24,909 nucleotides of DNA from Methanobacterium sp. (GTDB lineage Archaea > Methanobacteriota > Methanobacteria > Methanobacteriales > Methanobacteriaceae): positions 1 to 24,909 of the forward strand of contig JAQVTJ010000013.1 of assembly GCA_028700095.1 (NCBI GenBank), in the 5' to 3' direction. The notes beneath the pieces are model-generated. The model was not told where the DNA came from. It was given only the letters and a program-made list of their open reading frames with translations, and searched no databases. Both the position numbers and the translations under genes were made by a program. Positions 8,792 to 17,614 of the stretch are shown here, piece by piece. Numbering within the stretch: position 1 is the first letter of the stretch; each line of letters opens with the position of its first letter.

Positions 8792-10805
8792 CTTATCCAC
8801 CTATTAATAAATGCATCAACTACCTTTTTAGATGCATTACCCTGCCCAATACTACAATATTTTTCATAAAATACCTCATAAGAATCTTTAAATTCTTTTT
8901 TAATATCTTCAATATTTTCTATTGCCCAAATTAATTTATCATTATCCCTTATGATGGGACCTGGAAGATCTTCTTCCATATCAATATAAAATCCTCTTAC
9001 TTCAGTTTTATATCTTTCAAAATCCGGAACAAAATATAGTATCGGATTTTTAGAATGTGCAAAGTCAAAAAATACGGAAGAATAATCAGTTATTAGAATA
9101 TCTGAAATCAAAAATAGTTCATGAATATCATCATAATCTGAGAAATTATAAACAAAATCTTTAATATTCTCATTAATTTCTATTAAATTAGAAACTATAT
9201 AATGTGTTTTGATTATTAAAACATACTCATCCTTAAATTTGTCATATAACTTTTTCAAATCAAGTTTCATATTGAAATAATAATTTCCATTTTCATCAAC
9301 ATCATCATCCCGAAATTTGGGTGCATAAAGGATGATTTTTTTATCGGTACAAATAAATTTTTCTTTTAAAGATCTTTTGAATTCATCATCTTTTGAATAA
9401 AAAATATCATTCGAAGGGTAACCTACCTCCAAAATTTTATTATTAAACTTAAATGCCCTTTTAAAAATGTTTGTTGAGTATCTGTTGGCTGAAATCAAAA
9501 AATTCCAATTTTTAGATTCCTTATTTAAATGATGCCAATTAATTTTAGGATTTTTAACTTGAATGTCAAATCCTAAACGTTTTAATGGGGTTCCATGCCA
9601 TGTTTGAATATAAATACCTTTTTTTTGTTTTTGTTCAACTGGAAATGTTGAATTATTAACCCAATATTTGGCACCGGCCAGATATTTGAAATATTCTGTA
9701 TTTGAGCCGTTAACTATTATTGGATTACCCGGAATTTCTAAATCCCCTTTATATGACCATACAAAGGTGTATTTATCCCCATATCCCATCTCTAACATTT
9801 TTTCATATATATATTTTGGACTATTTGAATAGCTTTGCCCATTGAAACTTTCAAAGAAAATAAGATTATTATCCATTTTTTCTTCTTTAGAAAATCTTTC
9901 GAATAAGGTTTTATGTTCGGCTCTTTCCAATAGTTCAATCCCTTTATCCTTTGCGGATATTCTAAGTTTTAAATAGCCCTTAGGAGTAGCATAATATAGA
10001 TTAACCAATTTTAAATGAATTCCATCATTCAGTGTTGTTTTATCTTCAAGCACTGCTAAAAAATAATCTGTATAGGTGTTGAATTCCTTTAAAGCACTAA
10101 TGTTTATCTTTTCAGTATGCAGTATAATATCTTTATTTTTCAATCGGATTGTTAGATCCCATAATGTATTGTATTAAGATACTTTTTCTCTTTTAGTAAA
10201 TTCATTTTTACTTTAAAATATATTTGGCTCTTTTTCTCTTTATATTCACAATTAAATATTTTTTTATCATCAACCGTATTGGATACTGCAACTATTTCAA
10301 CGGAATCATATTTTATTCCCTCAAAAAGATCTATTACTCCTTCAATTTTTAAATGATTATCCTCTGATTCAAACACAGTTATTGTATGGGTAAATAGGGC
10401 CTCAGTATATAGAAATGATAGGTTAGAATTAATAGTTTTATAAGGATCAAAGATGGTTTTTTCTTTTTTGTTTATGAGGGATTTATCTTTATTTTGTGAT
10501 TCAAATAATGTTCTGTCAGTATATTTTAGTCTTCTGAACTTTACTTTTAAATATATATCAAATAACCCAAATTCTCACATATCTTCTAGTTCATATTTAT
10601 ATAATTCTGCTTTAGAATTTTTTATGAGTAAAGAAATTCTTTTTCCTGTTTCCCTATGTTTGATTAATATGTATTGGTTACCAAAAAAACTATTTTTTTG
10701 TAATTTGAATATGATTGAATCATCAGTTGTTTCCAATTTAACAGTATGTCCTAAAATTATTCTTTTTATTTGGTTCTTTAGATATTCTTTCAATATTCTA
10801 CTCAT
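8788..10805 (-). pseudogene. Broken TagF-like glycerophosphotransferase with N-terminal beta-sandwich region
   Basis: The repaired product is about 670 residues: roughly 310 residues of beta-rich, Ig-like sequence, then a complete CDP-glycerol transferase domain (LIFFESFNGQSYSNSPKYIYE, TWHGTPLKRLG, GYPSNDIF, LYAPKFRDD, KTHYIV, ITDYSSVFFDF, VRGFYIDM...LPGPI). There are two lesions. A TGA at 10575-10577 lies in frame between LYKYELEDM and EFGLFDIYLKV, where tryptophan would fit. A single-base loss near 10158-10164 splits a probable NTIHY-WDLTIRL junction. The catalytic part stays open from 10143 to 8788, with a possible TTG restart at 10143 but no clear ribosome site, so a separate active fragment is possible. 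The stop overlaps the next gene's start as ATGA. The start at ATG 10805 follows an in-frame TAA and has no obvious ribosome site. Confidence 0.75.
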
Positions 10806-11519
10806 GATGATTTAAATAATATAATCCTTTTGTTAAATTTTTTTACAATAAATTTTTTATCTGAATATTTTGAGTTAAAGTTTAATCTGTTCATTTTGTA
10901 TCTTATTGATCATATTATCTAATATTTAATATTTTTAGAAATATTTATTGTGTTTAAACTTTTGGGAGATTGTAAAAAAACAATCTACTTAGTTCTTATA
11001 TGAATTAAATTTTTTATATTAATTATAAAAATTATTTAAATATTTTTAGTTTTAACGAATTAATATACTATCTAAAACTGTGGGATTTTTGAAATTTCTA
11101 TTTTTGAAATTTATCTTTTATATTCTTCTTTTAAATGATTATTTTTTGGAATATGAACCTAAAAGTATACATAATAACTCAGAACATGATATTTTTTATA
11201 CCCTTGCAAAAAACGTTTTAATCAAGCGTTAATTTATTTACCCAAAATTATAAATTTCCCATTTTTGTGGATATTTGTCAGAATATATTAAAGCTAGTTT
11301 AAAATAATTATAACATATCTATAACGTGGAATAAATGATTTAATAACAAAAAATTCTAAGTTTTCCGGAATACATAATAATACAAATATTTTCAACAATC
11401 ACTAATTTTACATATAATACTATCTACTTTGAGTTTATATTCTCTCAAGCGAATGTGATTTAGAAATAATTGAAATAAAAGATAATTTGAATATAAAAAG
11501 GAAACATGCTGAAGCCAAT
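10806..11519. other. Non-coding AT-rich gap between two minus-strand genes
   Basis: I see no protein frame or RNA gene in these 714 bases. One clear hairpin is present: AGATTGT at 10967-10973 pairs with ACAATCT at 10980-10986 around an A-only loop. It may belong to the leader of the broken TagF-like gene, whose promoter must lie in this gap, or to transcript end processing of the nucleotidyltransferase gene. No single TATA box stands out in such AT-rich sequence. Confidence 0.5.
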
Positions 11520-12242
11520 TTACATATTAAACTCTTGAATTATCTTATGGGCGTATTGCCAGTCATTTTTATCGTCAATTTCTGTCCATTTTAACCCGTC
11601 TGTGTAAAAATACTCTATATTAGATTTTTTGCTCAAATCACTATATGCTAAATCATAATAATTTTGAACATTTTCAACTATTAAATCTTCTAAAATTGAA
11701 TTAAACAATGGTAAATCTCTTTGAGCTACTTTTGAAATCCCTATAAATTCTCCAGAAGCACTGCTAATATCTATATCCTTTCCAATTTCTATTATTATAC
11801 CCTTTTCAATTCGAAGTTTAAAAGATTCTTCATTTAACTCTTTATAATTATCCACAACAAGTGCTGTTTCATTAATATTAAGAAGACCTGAAATTATACC
11901 TTCATCAACAACATTATCCCCATTTATTATTATAATATCCTCATCTAATTTACTGGTTGCTAAATTAACAGAATAAGAAGTATTTGTTTGTGAATATTTT
12001 TTATTTTCAACAAAATCAATATTAATAGGATATTTTTCTTTTAAATAATTAATTTTCTCAATAACCCTTTCTTTTTTATGGCCTACAACTATAATAAATT
12101 CATTAATATTATTATTAACAAAATTTATCATCATCCTTTCCATTAAACTTATACCACCTATTTCAAGTAATGGTTTAGGAATATCTTTAGTTAAAGGCAT
12201 TAATCTAGTGCCTGTTCCAGCTGCTAATATTATTACTTTCAT
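11520..12242 (-). CDS. LicC-like CTP/NTP-dependent nucleotidyltransferase
   Basis: A 240-residue protein of the sugar-phosphate nucleotidyltransferase fold. The N-terminal pyrophosphorylase signature is complete: KVIILAAGTGTRLMPLT followed by PKPLLEIGG. A TNTSYSVNLA segment and IIINGDNVVDEG (metal-binding aspartate near residue 109) follow. The end, KWTEIDDKNDWQYAHKII, is the pattern of phosphocholine cytidylyltransferase LicC and its relatives. It attaches a nucleotide to a phosphorylated alcohol or sugar in the cytoplasm. Lying 62 bases downstream of a glycerol-3-phosphate dehydrogenase and in a TagF cluster, it may make CDP-glycerol in place of bacterial TagD/TarD, of which none is seen here; this is inference. 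The ATG at 12242 has an AGGTGA site. CDP-choline or another CDP-polyol are alternatives. Confidence 0.85.
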   Translation of the reverse strand: MKVIILAAGTGTRLMPLTKDIPKPLLEIGGISLMERMMINFVNNNINEFIIVVGHKKERVIEKINYLKEKYPINIDFVENKKYSQTNTSYSVNLATSKLDEDIIIINGDNVVDEGIISGLLNINETALVVDNYKELNEESFKLRIEKGIIIEIGKDIDISSASGEFIGISKVAQRDLPLFNSILEDLIVENVQNYYDLAYSDLSKKSNIEYFYTDGLKWTEIDDKNDWQYAHKIIQEFNM

Positions 12243-12304
12243 TAATTCACCTGTAAATATTAATCCATTATTCTACTGTCATCATAGACCATTAAATATA
12301 TTTT

Positions 12305-13276
12305 TTATTCCATTTCATTCCATAAATTGTTAAAAGCTATTTTTGGAGGGGTGAGGTTCATCATAACATCAAATACAAAGTTAATTATTGTACTGTTTAC
12401 TGAACTTTTATCACATACTGCTTTTATGGCATTGATTGAGTTTTTACCCTCAAATATAATTCCTGATGCTTTTTCATCAACCACTATCCTTTGACCATAT
12501 AACATTCCCAAAGTATGGTTTCTGCTTTCTCGGGATGTGGCAGTTAAAACTAAATCACCAAATCCACAATAATCATCTACAGTTTCTCTTTTTCCACCAA
12601 TACCCTTAATTATGTCCTTAGTTTCATTATATCCTTTTGTTAAAACCGCATATCGGGCATTGTCATTTAAACTCATTCCTTCACAAATACCATAAGCTAT
12701 TGCATTAATATTTTTAATTACACCACAATATTCTGTTCCAATAACATCATTATTTATTTTAACCTTGAATTTATCGGTGGTTAAAATTTTTTTAACTATT
12801 TCCAGATGTTTTGGATTATCTGAAGCTATATTTGCTATTGTAAAAAGTGATAATGCAATTTCAAATGCAAAGTTAGGTCCAGAGAAAATAATAGGAGATA
12901 TATTAAAATACTCCTTTATAATTTCGCTCATGGTCTTTAAAGAAGGATATTCTATACCTTTAGCTGTGCTTACAACGATACAATCATCATTTATATAATT
13001 AGAAAATTTTTTTAATACACCTCTAATTCCAGATGAAGGTACACAGAAAAATACAATATCACATTCAGCTATATGATCGTAATTATTGACTGGAATTATG
13101 TTAGTAGCTAATTTTAAATTTGGATAATACTCGATATTGTAACCAGTCTTAATTATTTCATCAACAACTTCTTTTCTTCTTGCATGGAGATAAACAGTAT
13201 CTACATTAACAGAGATAAGTTGTGCAATGGCGGTTCCTAACCCTCCAGCACCAATAACTGAAACTTTTAAACTCAA
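12305..13276 (-). CDS. gpsA: NAD(P)H-dependent sn-glycerol-3-phosphate dehydrogenase (GpsA family)
   Basis: Reduces dihydroxyacetone phosphate to sn-glycerol-3-phosphate in the cytoplasm. The 323-residue protein has the usual length and landmarks: the Rossmann motif VSVIGAGGLGTAIAQ at residues 5-19, VVSTAKGIE, FSGPNFAFEIA (SGPxxAxE-type motif), GVIKNINAIAYGICEG with the catalytic-type lysine, GFGDLVLTATSRESRNHTLG and the C-terminal FEGKNSINAI. The start is TTG, chosen because GGGGTGAT lies six bases upstream and the Rossmann strand begins four codons later. It heads a two-gene unit with the nucleotidyltransferase, transcribed away from the glycosyltransferase genes at 13624. Archaeal lipids need the opposite enantiomer, made by an unrelated enzyme, so this product is more likely meant for a glycerol-phosphate polymer. 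Related dehydrogenases acting on other substrates cannot be fully excluded. Confidence 0.88.
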   Translation of the reverse strand: MSLKVSVIGAGGLGTAIAQLISVNVDTVYLHARRKEVVDEIIKTGYNIEYYPNLKLATNIIPVNNYDHIAECDIVFFCVPSSGIRGVLKKFSNYINDDCIVVSTAKGIEYPSLKTMSEIIKEYFNISPIIFSGPNFAFEIALSLFTIANIASDNPKHLEIVKKILTTDKFKVKINNDVIGTEYCGVIKNINAIAYGICEGMSLNDNARYAVLTKGYNETKDIIKGIGGKRETVDDYCGFGDLVLTATSRESRNHTLGMLYGQRIVVDEKASGIIFEGKNSINAIKAVCDKSSVNSTIINFVFDVMMNLTPPKIAFNNLWNEME

Positions 13277-13623
13277 TAAATCACCCCAAAAAATTATGTA
13301 ACAAATATCTATAATGGTAAATATTTTAAAAATATTATAAAATATTATGAAATATCAATGCATATATTTATCCATATTTGTATAAAATATCCAATAATAT
13401 GTTGATTATAAAACTTAATGTATGGAGTTATATTTAAGTTAATTATATAAATAAAATTTCCTGTTTCATTTATTGACTAATCCAAATTAGATACTAAAAA
13501 TATGTTACATTATATATTATTGTATTTAGTTTAAACATATAATGTTACAAACATTTTTAATTAATTAATTTCTGGAATTTATTTATAAAAAAAAATTATA
13601 TTAATTTAAAAGGAAATTTTTAG
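13277..13623. promoter_or_regulatory. Divergent control region with three TGTTACA boxes
   Basis: This 347-base gap separates the gpsA unit (minus) from the glycosyltransferase unit (plus). The heptamer TGTTACA occurs three times: at 13503-13509 and 13543-13549 on the plus strand, and at 13297-13303 as TGTAACA, i.e. on the minus strand just before the gpsA start. The two plus copies are 40 bases apart, about four helical turns. An exact 9-base inverted repeat, ACATTATAT at 13507-13515 with ATATAATGT at 13537-13545, lies between and across them. TATA-like stretches include ATTATATATT near 13510 and ATTTATAAAAA near 13579-13589. A shared operator for both directions is a reasonable guess only. 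Confidence 0.45.
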
Positions 13624-14586
13624 ATGACACCTCCAAAAATCTCAATAATCATTCCTAATTTTAATGGTGTAAATTTACTTAAAGAATGTGTTAATTCTAT
13701 TCAGAAACAAAATTTTATATTTTATGAAGTTATAATTGTAGATAATGCATCAAAAGATAATAGTATAGAATATATTAAAGATAATTATCCTGAATTTAGA
13801 TTAATTTTAAATAAAAAAAATTTAGGATTTGCTGCTGCTGTTAATCAAGGAATAAAAGTATCAAAGGCAGAATATATTATTCTTCTAAATAATGATGTTG
13901 TATTGGAAATGGATTATATTTCAAATTTATTAAATTGTATTAAAATGGATGAAAATATTTTTTCTGTTTCATCAAAGATGATCCAATATTATGATCCAAG
14001 TAAAATAGATGATGCAGGAGATGAATACACACTTTTTGGTTGGACTGAAAAAGTTGGAAATAACAAAGCTCCTGAGACATATAATAAGGAATATGAAATT
14101 TTTAGTGCATGTGCTGGTGCTGCTATTTATAGAAAAAAAGTATTTAATGAAATAGGACTTTTTGATGAACAATTCTTTGCATATATGGAAGATGTGGATA
14201 TAGGTTATAGATCAAGAATTTATGGATATAAAAATTTATACTGCCCCAATGCTGTTGTATATCACAGAGGCAGCAGTACAACTGGTAGTAAATATAATAG
14301 GTTTAAAATAAAGTTAGCTGCAAGAAACAATATTTATGTTCCATACAAAAACATGCCATTACCACAACTAATTTTTAATTCAATATTTCTAATATTTGGT
14401 TTTCTTATAAAATATTTTTTCTTCCTTAAAAAAGGGCATGGTAATGATTATATATCTGGATTAAAGGATGGTTTAACTTCTTTAGAGAAAGTTAATAAAA
14501 TAAAATATGACAATACCCGGTTTAAAAATTATATAACAATAGAATGGTTACTTATAAAAAATATAGTAAAAATAATATTTAAATAA
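13624..14586 (+). CDS. Family 2 glycosyltransferase, rhamnosyltransferase-like, membrane-anchored
   Basis: Adds a sugar from a nucleotide-activated donor to a lipid-linked or surface glycan on the cytoplasmic face of the membrane. The 320-residue protein starts KISIIIPNFNGVNLLKECV, then IIVDNASKDNSIEYI, NKKNLGFAAAVNQGI and the metal-binding LLNNDVVLE near residue 90. The later YMEDVDIGYRSRIYGY is the EDxDxxxR motif of the WbbL/rhamnosyltransferase-like group. One hydrophobic helix near residues 245-265 probably anchors it, and the tail is basic. The ATG at 13624 has an AGGA site nine bases upstream. It is the first gene of the plus-strand set and resembles the next gene in domain order, so they probably act in succession on one glycan. 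The sugar is not known. Confidence 0.85.
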   Translation: MTPPKISIIIPNFNGVNLLKECVNSIQKQNFIFYEVIIVDNASKDNSIEYIKDNYPEFRLILNKKNLGFAAAVNQGIKVSKAEYIILLNNDVVLEMDYISNLLNCIKMDENIFSVSSKMIQYYDPSKIDDAGDEYTLFGWTEKVGNNKAPETYNKEYEIFSACAGAAIYRKKVFNEIGLFDEQFFAYMEDVDIGYRSRIYGYKNLYCPNAVVYHRGSSTTGSKYNRFKIKLAARNNIYVPYKNMPLPQLIFNSIFLIFGFLIKYFFFLKKGHGNDYISGLKDGLTSLEKVNKIKYDNTRFKNYITIEWLLIKNIVKIIFK

Positions 14587-14595
14587 TCTTTAAAA

Positions 14596-14604
14596 TTTTT
14601 TTTT
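14596..14604 (+). terminator. Oligo-T tract after the first glycosyltransferase
   Basis: Nine consecutive T residues start ten bases after the stop of the 13624-14586 gene, as expected for archaeal oligo-T termination. No stable stem precedes it. It may give only partial termination, as the next gene of the same pathway starts 160 bases later. Confidence 0.4.
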
Positions 14605-14767
14605 AGGTTAATTTTTATAGCAAAAGGTTTATTTTTAGATTAAATCAAAGAGAAGAATGTATAATAAAAATTATAAAAATAATATTTGAATTAAAATAAA
14701 ACATAGTTAAAAATTCAGCTTTTAGATTTAACCCTAAAAATAAAAATGGAAATAGGAGAAATAGAAA

Positions 14768-15649
14768 TTGGATTTATCCATAATCATCGTAAACTATCAA
14801 ACATACGATTTAACAAAAAATACCATAAAATCTATTACAGAACATACACAACCATTTGAATATGATATTTATGTGGTGGATAATGGATCTAAAGATGGTA
14901 GTATTGAAAAGTTAAAAAAAGACTTTAACAATGAATCTGAAACTGGTTTGATTAAATTCATTAGAAACAAAGAAAATAAAGGTTTTGCATATGCAAATAA
15001 TATTGCACTTAAAAAAATATCTGCACAATACGTGCTTTTATTAAATTCAGATACAATTGTTTTGGATAATTGTCTTGAAAAATCATTGAATTATATGGAA
15101 ACATATAAATATGTTGGAGTTCTTGGATGTAAAGTATTATTACCAGATAATAGTTTAGATAAAGCATGTCGAAGGAGTTTTCCAGATTTTAATGTATCAT
15201 TTTATAGGATGTCTGGTATTGCACATTTATTCCCTAAAAGTGAACAATTCGGAAGATATAATCTAACATATCTTGATGAAAATGATACCTATGAAGTGGA
15301 TTGTGTTATGGGTGCTTTCATGATGGTAAGATCCGAAACTATTAAAGAAGTGGGTTTGTTAGATGAAACATTTTTCATGTATGGGGAAGATATTGATTGG
15401 TGCTACCGTATTAAATCTGCTAATTGGAAAATAGTTTATTTCAGTGATGCGCAAATTATCCATTATAAAGGTGCAAGTAGTGATAAAACAAAAAATATAG
15501 GACTTATATATGAATTTTACAGAGCAATGTACATCTTTTATAATAAACATTATAAGGACAGTTATCTCTGGATTACTACTGCAGCCACATACTTGGGGAT
15601 TTTTGGACTATTAGGATTTAAATTATTTAAAAATTATATTAAAAGATAG
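14768..15649 (+). CDS. Family 2 glycosyltransferase, rhamnosyltransferase-like
   Basis: A 293-residue GT2 enzyme with the same motif order as its upstream neighbour: LSIIIVNYQTYDLTKNTI, YVVDNGSKDGSIEKL, NKENKGFAYANNIAL, the metal-binding LLNSDTIVLDN near residue 95, MGAFMMVRSETIKEVG and YGEDIDWCYRIKSANW. A hydrophobic stretch near residues 270-287 suggests a C-terminal membrane contact. The start is TTG at 14768: GGAG lies about ten bases upstream and the first beta strand begins at the third codon; the ATG at 14745 is out of frame. Only 54 bases separate it from the sugar-phosphate transferase gene, so co-transcription is likely. Donor and acceptor are not identifiable. Confidence 0.85.
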   Translation: MDLSIIIVNYQTYDLTKNTIKSITEHTQPFEYDIYVVDNGSKDGSIEKLKKDFNNESETGLIKFIRNKENKGFAYANNIALKKISAQYVLLLNSDTIVLDNCLEKSLNYMETYKYVGVLGCKVLLPDNSLDKACRRSFPDFNVSFYRMSGIAHLFPKSEQFGRYNLTYLDENDTYEVDCVMGAFMMVRSETIKEVGLLDETFFMYGEDIDWCYRIKSANWKIVYFSDAQIIHYKGASSDKTKNIGLIYEFYRAMYIFYNKHYKDSYLWITTAATYLGIFGLLGFKLFKNYIKR

Positions 15650-15703
15650 ATAAAAAAAAATAATAATAATAAGTGTTAAAAATATTCTAGGGGGTGTGTA
15701 CAA

Positions 15704-17095
15704 ATGATAAGGGAAAATCAAAGATTTTTAAATATTTTACAAATTGTTCTTGATATCTTTGTATTAATATTTGCTTTGTGTCTTGCATGGTATATACGTG
15801 CTGAAAGTGAGCTTGTTGGTCCTGGTGGTGGTACATTAGGACTAACAGACTATGCTACATCATTATTATTTATTATAGTGGTTTATATTATACTTAACTA
15901 CTTTTTTGGTTTGTACACCCCACATAGAACTGATAGTATTAGTTCTGAGGTTAAACAGATATTTAAAGTTAATTTTATAGGATTATTAATACTTATCACG
16001 ACTTTATTTATAATTAAATTTTTTGATTATTCCAGGTTTTTACTTGCTTTTTTTGCTATTTTTAGCACTATTTTTATGTGTATTGAAAGAATTAGCTTAA
16101 GAATTATGTTACGAACAATGCGTGCTAAAGGTTTTAATGTTAAGCATATATTAGTTATAGGTGCTGGTGAACTTGGTGAAAGGTTTGCTAAAAAAATTAA
16201 TAAAAATTTTTATATAGGTTATAATATAATCGGATTTTTAGATGATAACATTGCTATAGGTCAAAAAGTTGGTGATTCCAAAGTAATAGGGACTATTAAA
16301 GATTTAGAACATATTATTTTAACAAAACCTATTGATATGGCAATTATAACAATATCAGCTCGGCACCATATACTTATTGAAAATATTGTTAACACACTTG
16401 AAAAGCACGGAGTTAAAGCAGAGATAGTACCGGATTTTTATATGTATTTCACTGCAAAGCCTTATATTGATATGATTGATGATATTCCTATTATTAACAT
16501 ACGTTATGTTCCATTAGACAATAACTTAAACAAATTTCTTAAGAGAGTTTCAGATATTATTCTTGCAATCCTTGGAATAATTGTATCCTCACCAATACTT
16601 ATTATCACAGCTATTATTATAAAAATCACAAGTCCAGGTCCTGTTATTTATAAACAAAAAAGGATTGGTTGTAACAGGAAAGAATTTGATATATATAAGT
16701 TCCGTAGTATGAAGGTTCAAAAGAAGGAAGAATATCGTTGGACACAAAAGAATGATCCAAGAAAAACTAAATTCGGTTCTTTTATTCGTAAAACTAATAT
16801 TGATGAATTACCTCAATTTTTTAATATATTAAAGGGAGATATGAGTTTAATAGGCCCAAGACCTGAACGTCCATTTTTTGTTGATAAATTCAGAGATGAA
16901 ATACCTAAATATATGATAAAACATCATGTAAGGCCTGGAATGACTGGTTATGCTCAAATAAATGGTTACAGAGGCAATACCTCCATAAAAAAGAGGATAG
17001 ACCATGATATATTCTATGTTGAAAATTGGAATTTCCTAATGGATGTGAAAATATTTTTCAAAACCTTCCGTAATTTCTTTAAAAATGCATATTAA
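15704..17095 (+). CDS. Polyprenyl-phosphate sugar-1-phosphate transferase (WbaP/WcaJ-like)
   Basis: Starts a lipid-linked glycan by moving a hexose-1-phosphate from a nucleotide sugar to a polyprenyl phosphate in the membrane. The 463-residue protein has the full large-PGT layout: four hydrophobic segments at about 8-31, 48-70, 88-107 and 110-130; a nucleotide-binding-like soluble domain beginning ILVIGAGELGERFA near 149; a re-entrant hydrophobic segment near 278-303; then the catalytic domain with SPGPVIYKQKRIG, FDIYKFRSM, KTNIDELPQFFNILKGDMS (the DE dyad), LIGPRPERP and RPGMTGYAQINGYRG. The ATG has a GGGGGTG site ten bases upstream. It probably supplies the primed carrier on which the two GT2 enzymes before it build. 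The sugar could be glucose, galactose or an amino sugar. In archaea the carrier would be dolichyl-type or undecaprenyl-type. Confidence 0.9.
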   Translation: MIRENQRFLNILQIVLDIFVLIFALCLAWYIRAESELVGPGGGTLGLTDYATSLLFIIVVYIILNYFFGLYTPHRTDSISSEVKQIFKVNFIGLLILITTLFIIKFFDYSRFLLAFFAIFSTIFMCIERISLRIMLRTMRAKGFNVKHILVIGAGELGERFAKKINKNFYIGYNIIGFLDDNIAIGQKVGDSKVIGTIKDLEHIILTKPIDMAIITISARHHILIENIVNTLEKHGVKAEIVPDFYMYFTAKPYIDMIDDIPIINIRYVPLDNNLNKFLKRVSDIILAILGIIVSSPILIITAIIIKITSPGPVIYKQKRIGCNRKEFDIYKFRSMKVQKKEEYRWTQKNDPRKTKFGSFIRKTNIDELPQFFNILKGDMSLIGPRPERPFFVDKFRDEIPKYMIKHHVRPGMTGYAQINGYRGNTSIKKRIDHDIFYVENWNFLMDVKIFFKTFRNFFKNAY

Positions 17096-17175
17096 CTTTA
17101 ATAAAAAAAAATATAATTTCCTTAAAATCATTGCAAAATTCTTTAATTTAATATCTTAATATTAACATTATATTA

Positions 17176-17201
17176 TTTTTTTTATATTATTTCTTTTTTT
17201 T
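17176..17201 (+). terminator. Double oligo-T terminator of the glycan transcript
   Basis: Two runs of eight T residues (17176-17183 and 17194-17201) lie 80-110 bases after the stop of the sugar-phosphate transferase gene. Clustered oligo-T without a strong stem is the usual archaeal form. Confidence 0.5.
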
Positions 17202-17534
17202 AATATGGTATTTAAAAAGTGGAATATTACCTCTTCTAGTTACATCTTAAATAATAAATGATTTATTGTGTTTTAATTAAGAAATAATTTAGATAATTTA
17301 TTTTATTTGTATTTCAGGTATTTTATTTAAGTTTTTTTTATCATATGCTAATAATTTGTATTTGTAAACAGATTAAATAAATGTGATTAAAGAATATACT
17401 GTTTAAAATGACGCTATTTGTTAAAAATATCAACTGAACAACCTTATCCATAATATGTTGTTTAAATAAGAATTTAAAAGGTCTTAAATTAAAAAAAGAG
17501 CCCTATAACCGCCTTTTTTTTAAAATAAAACCAA

Positions 17535-17545
17535 AAAATATATAA
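17535..17545 (+). promoter_or_regulatory. Probable TATA box of the left surface-protein gene
   Basis: AAATATATAAG fits the archaeal TATA consensus. A transcript would start near 17565-17570, leaving a leader that carries both palindromes at 17574-17614 and the GGAGG site at 17618-17622. Confidence 0.5.
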
Positions 17546-17573
17546 GTGATGATCAAGTGATCCTAATTTAATG

Positions 17574-17614
17574 TTTGATACTATCAAATATTCAGCTATT
17601 TGATGTTTATCAAA
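17574..17614 (+). repeat. Two tandem palindromes in the leader of the surface-protein gene
   Basis: TTTGATA at 17574-17580 and TATCAAA at 17582-17588 form a perfect palindrome around one C. TTTGAT at 17599-17604 and ATCAAA at 17609-17614 form a second one around GTTT. Both use the same half-site, so they may be a doubled operator or two RNA hairpins. The second ends directly before the sequence CGTGGAGG that serves as ribosome site. Confidence 0.55.

Larger units (their letters stand above)
17096..17599. other. Intergenic region between the glycan genes and the surface-protein gene
   Basis: About 500 bases with no gene. The left part holds oligo-T tracts that probably end the glycan transcript; the right part holds a TATA box and palindromes leading into the surface-protein gene. 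Between about 17210 and 17500 I see nothing but AT-rich sequence. Confidence 0.5.

Noticed and set aside
12765..12998. A 77-codon plus-strand frame.
   Set aside because: Antisense shadow of gpsA, whose dehydrogenase motifs are unmistakable.
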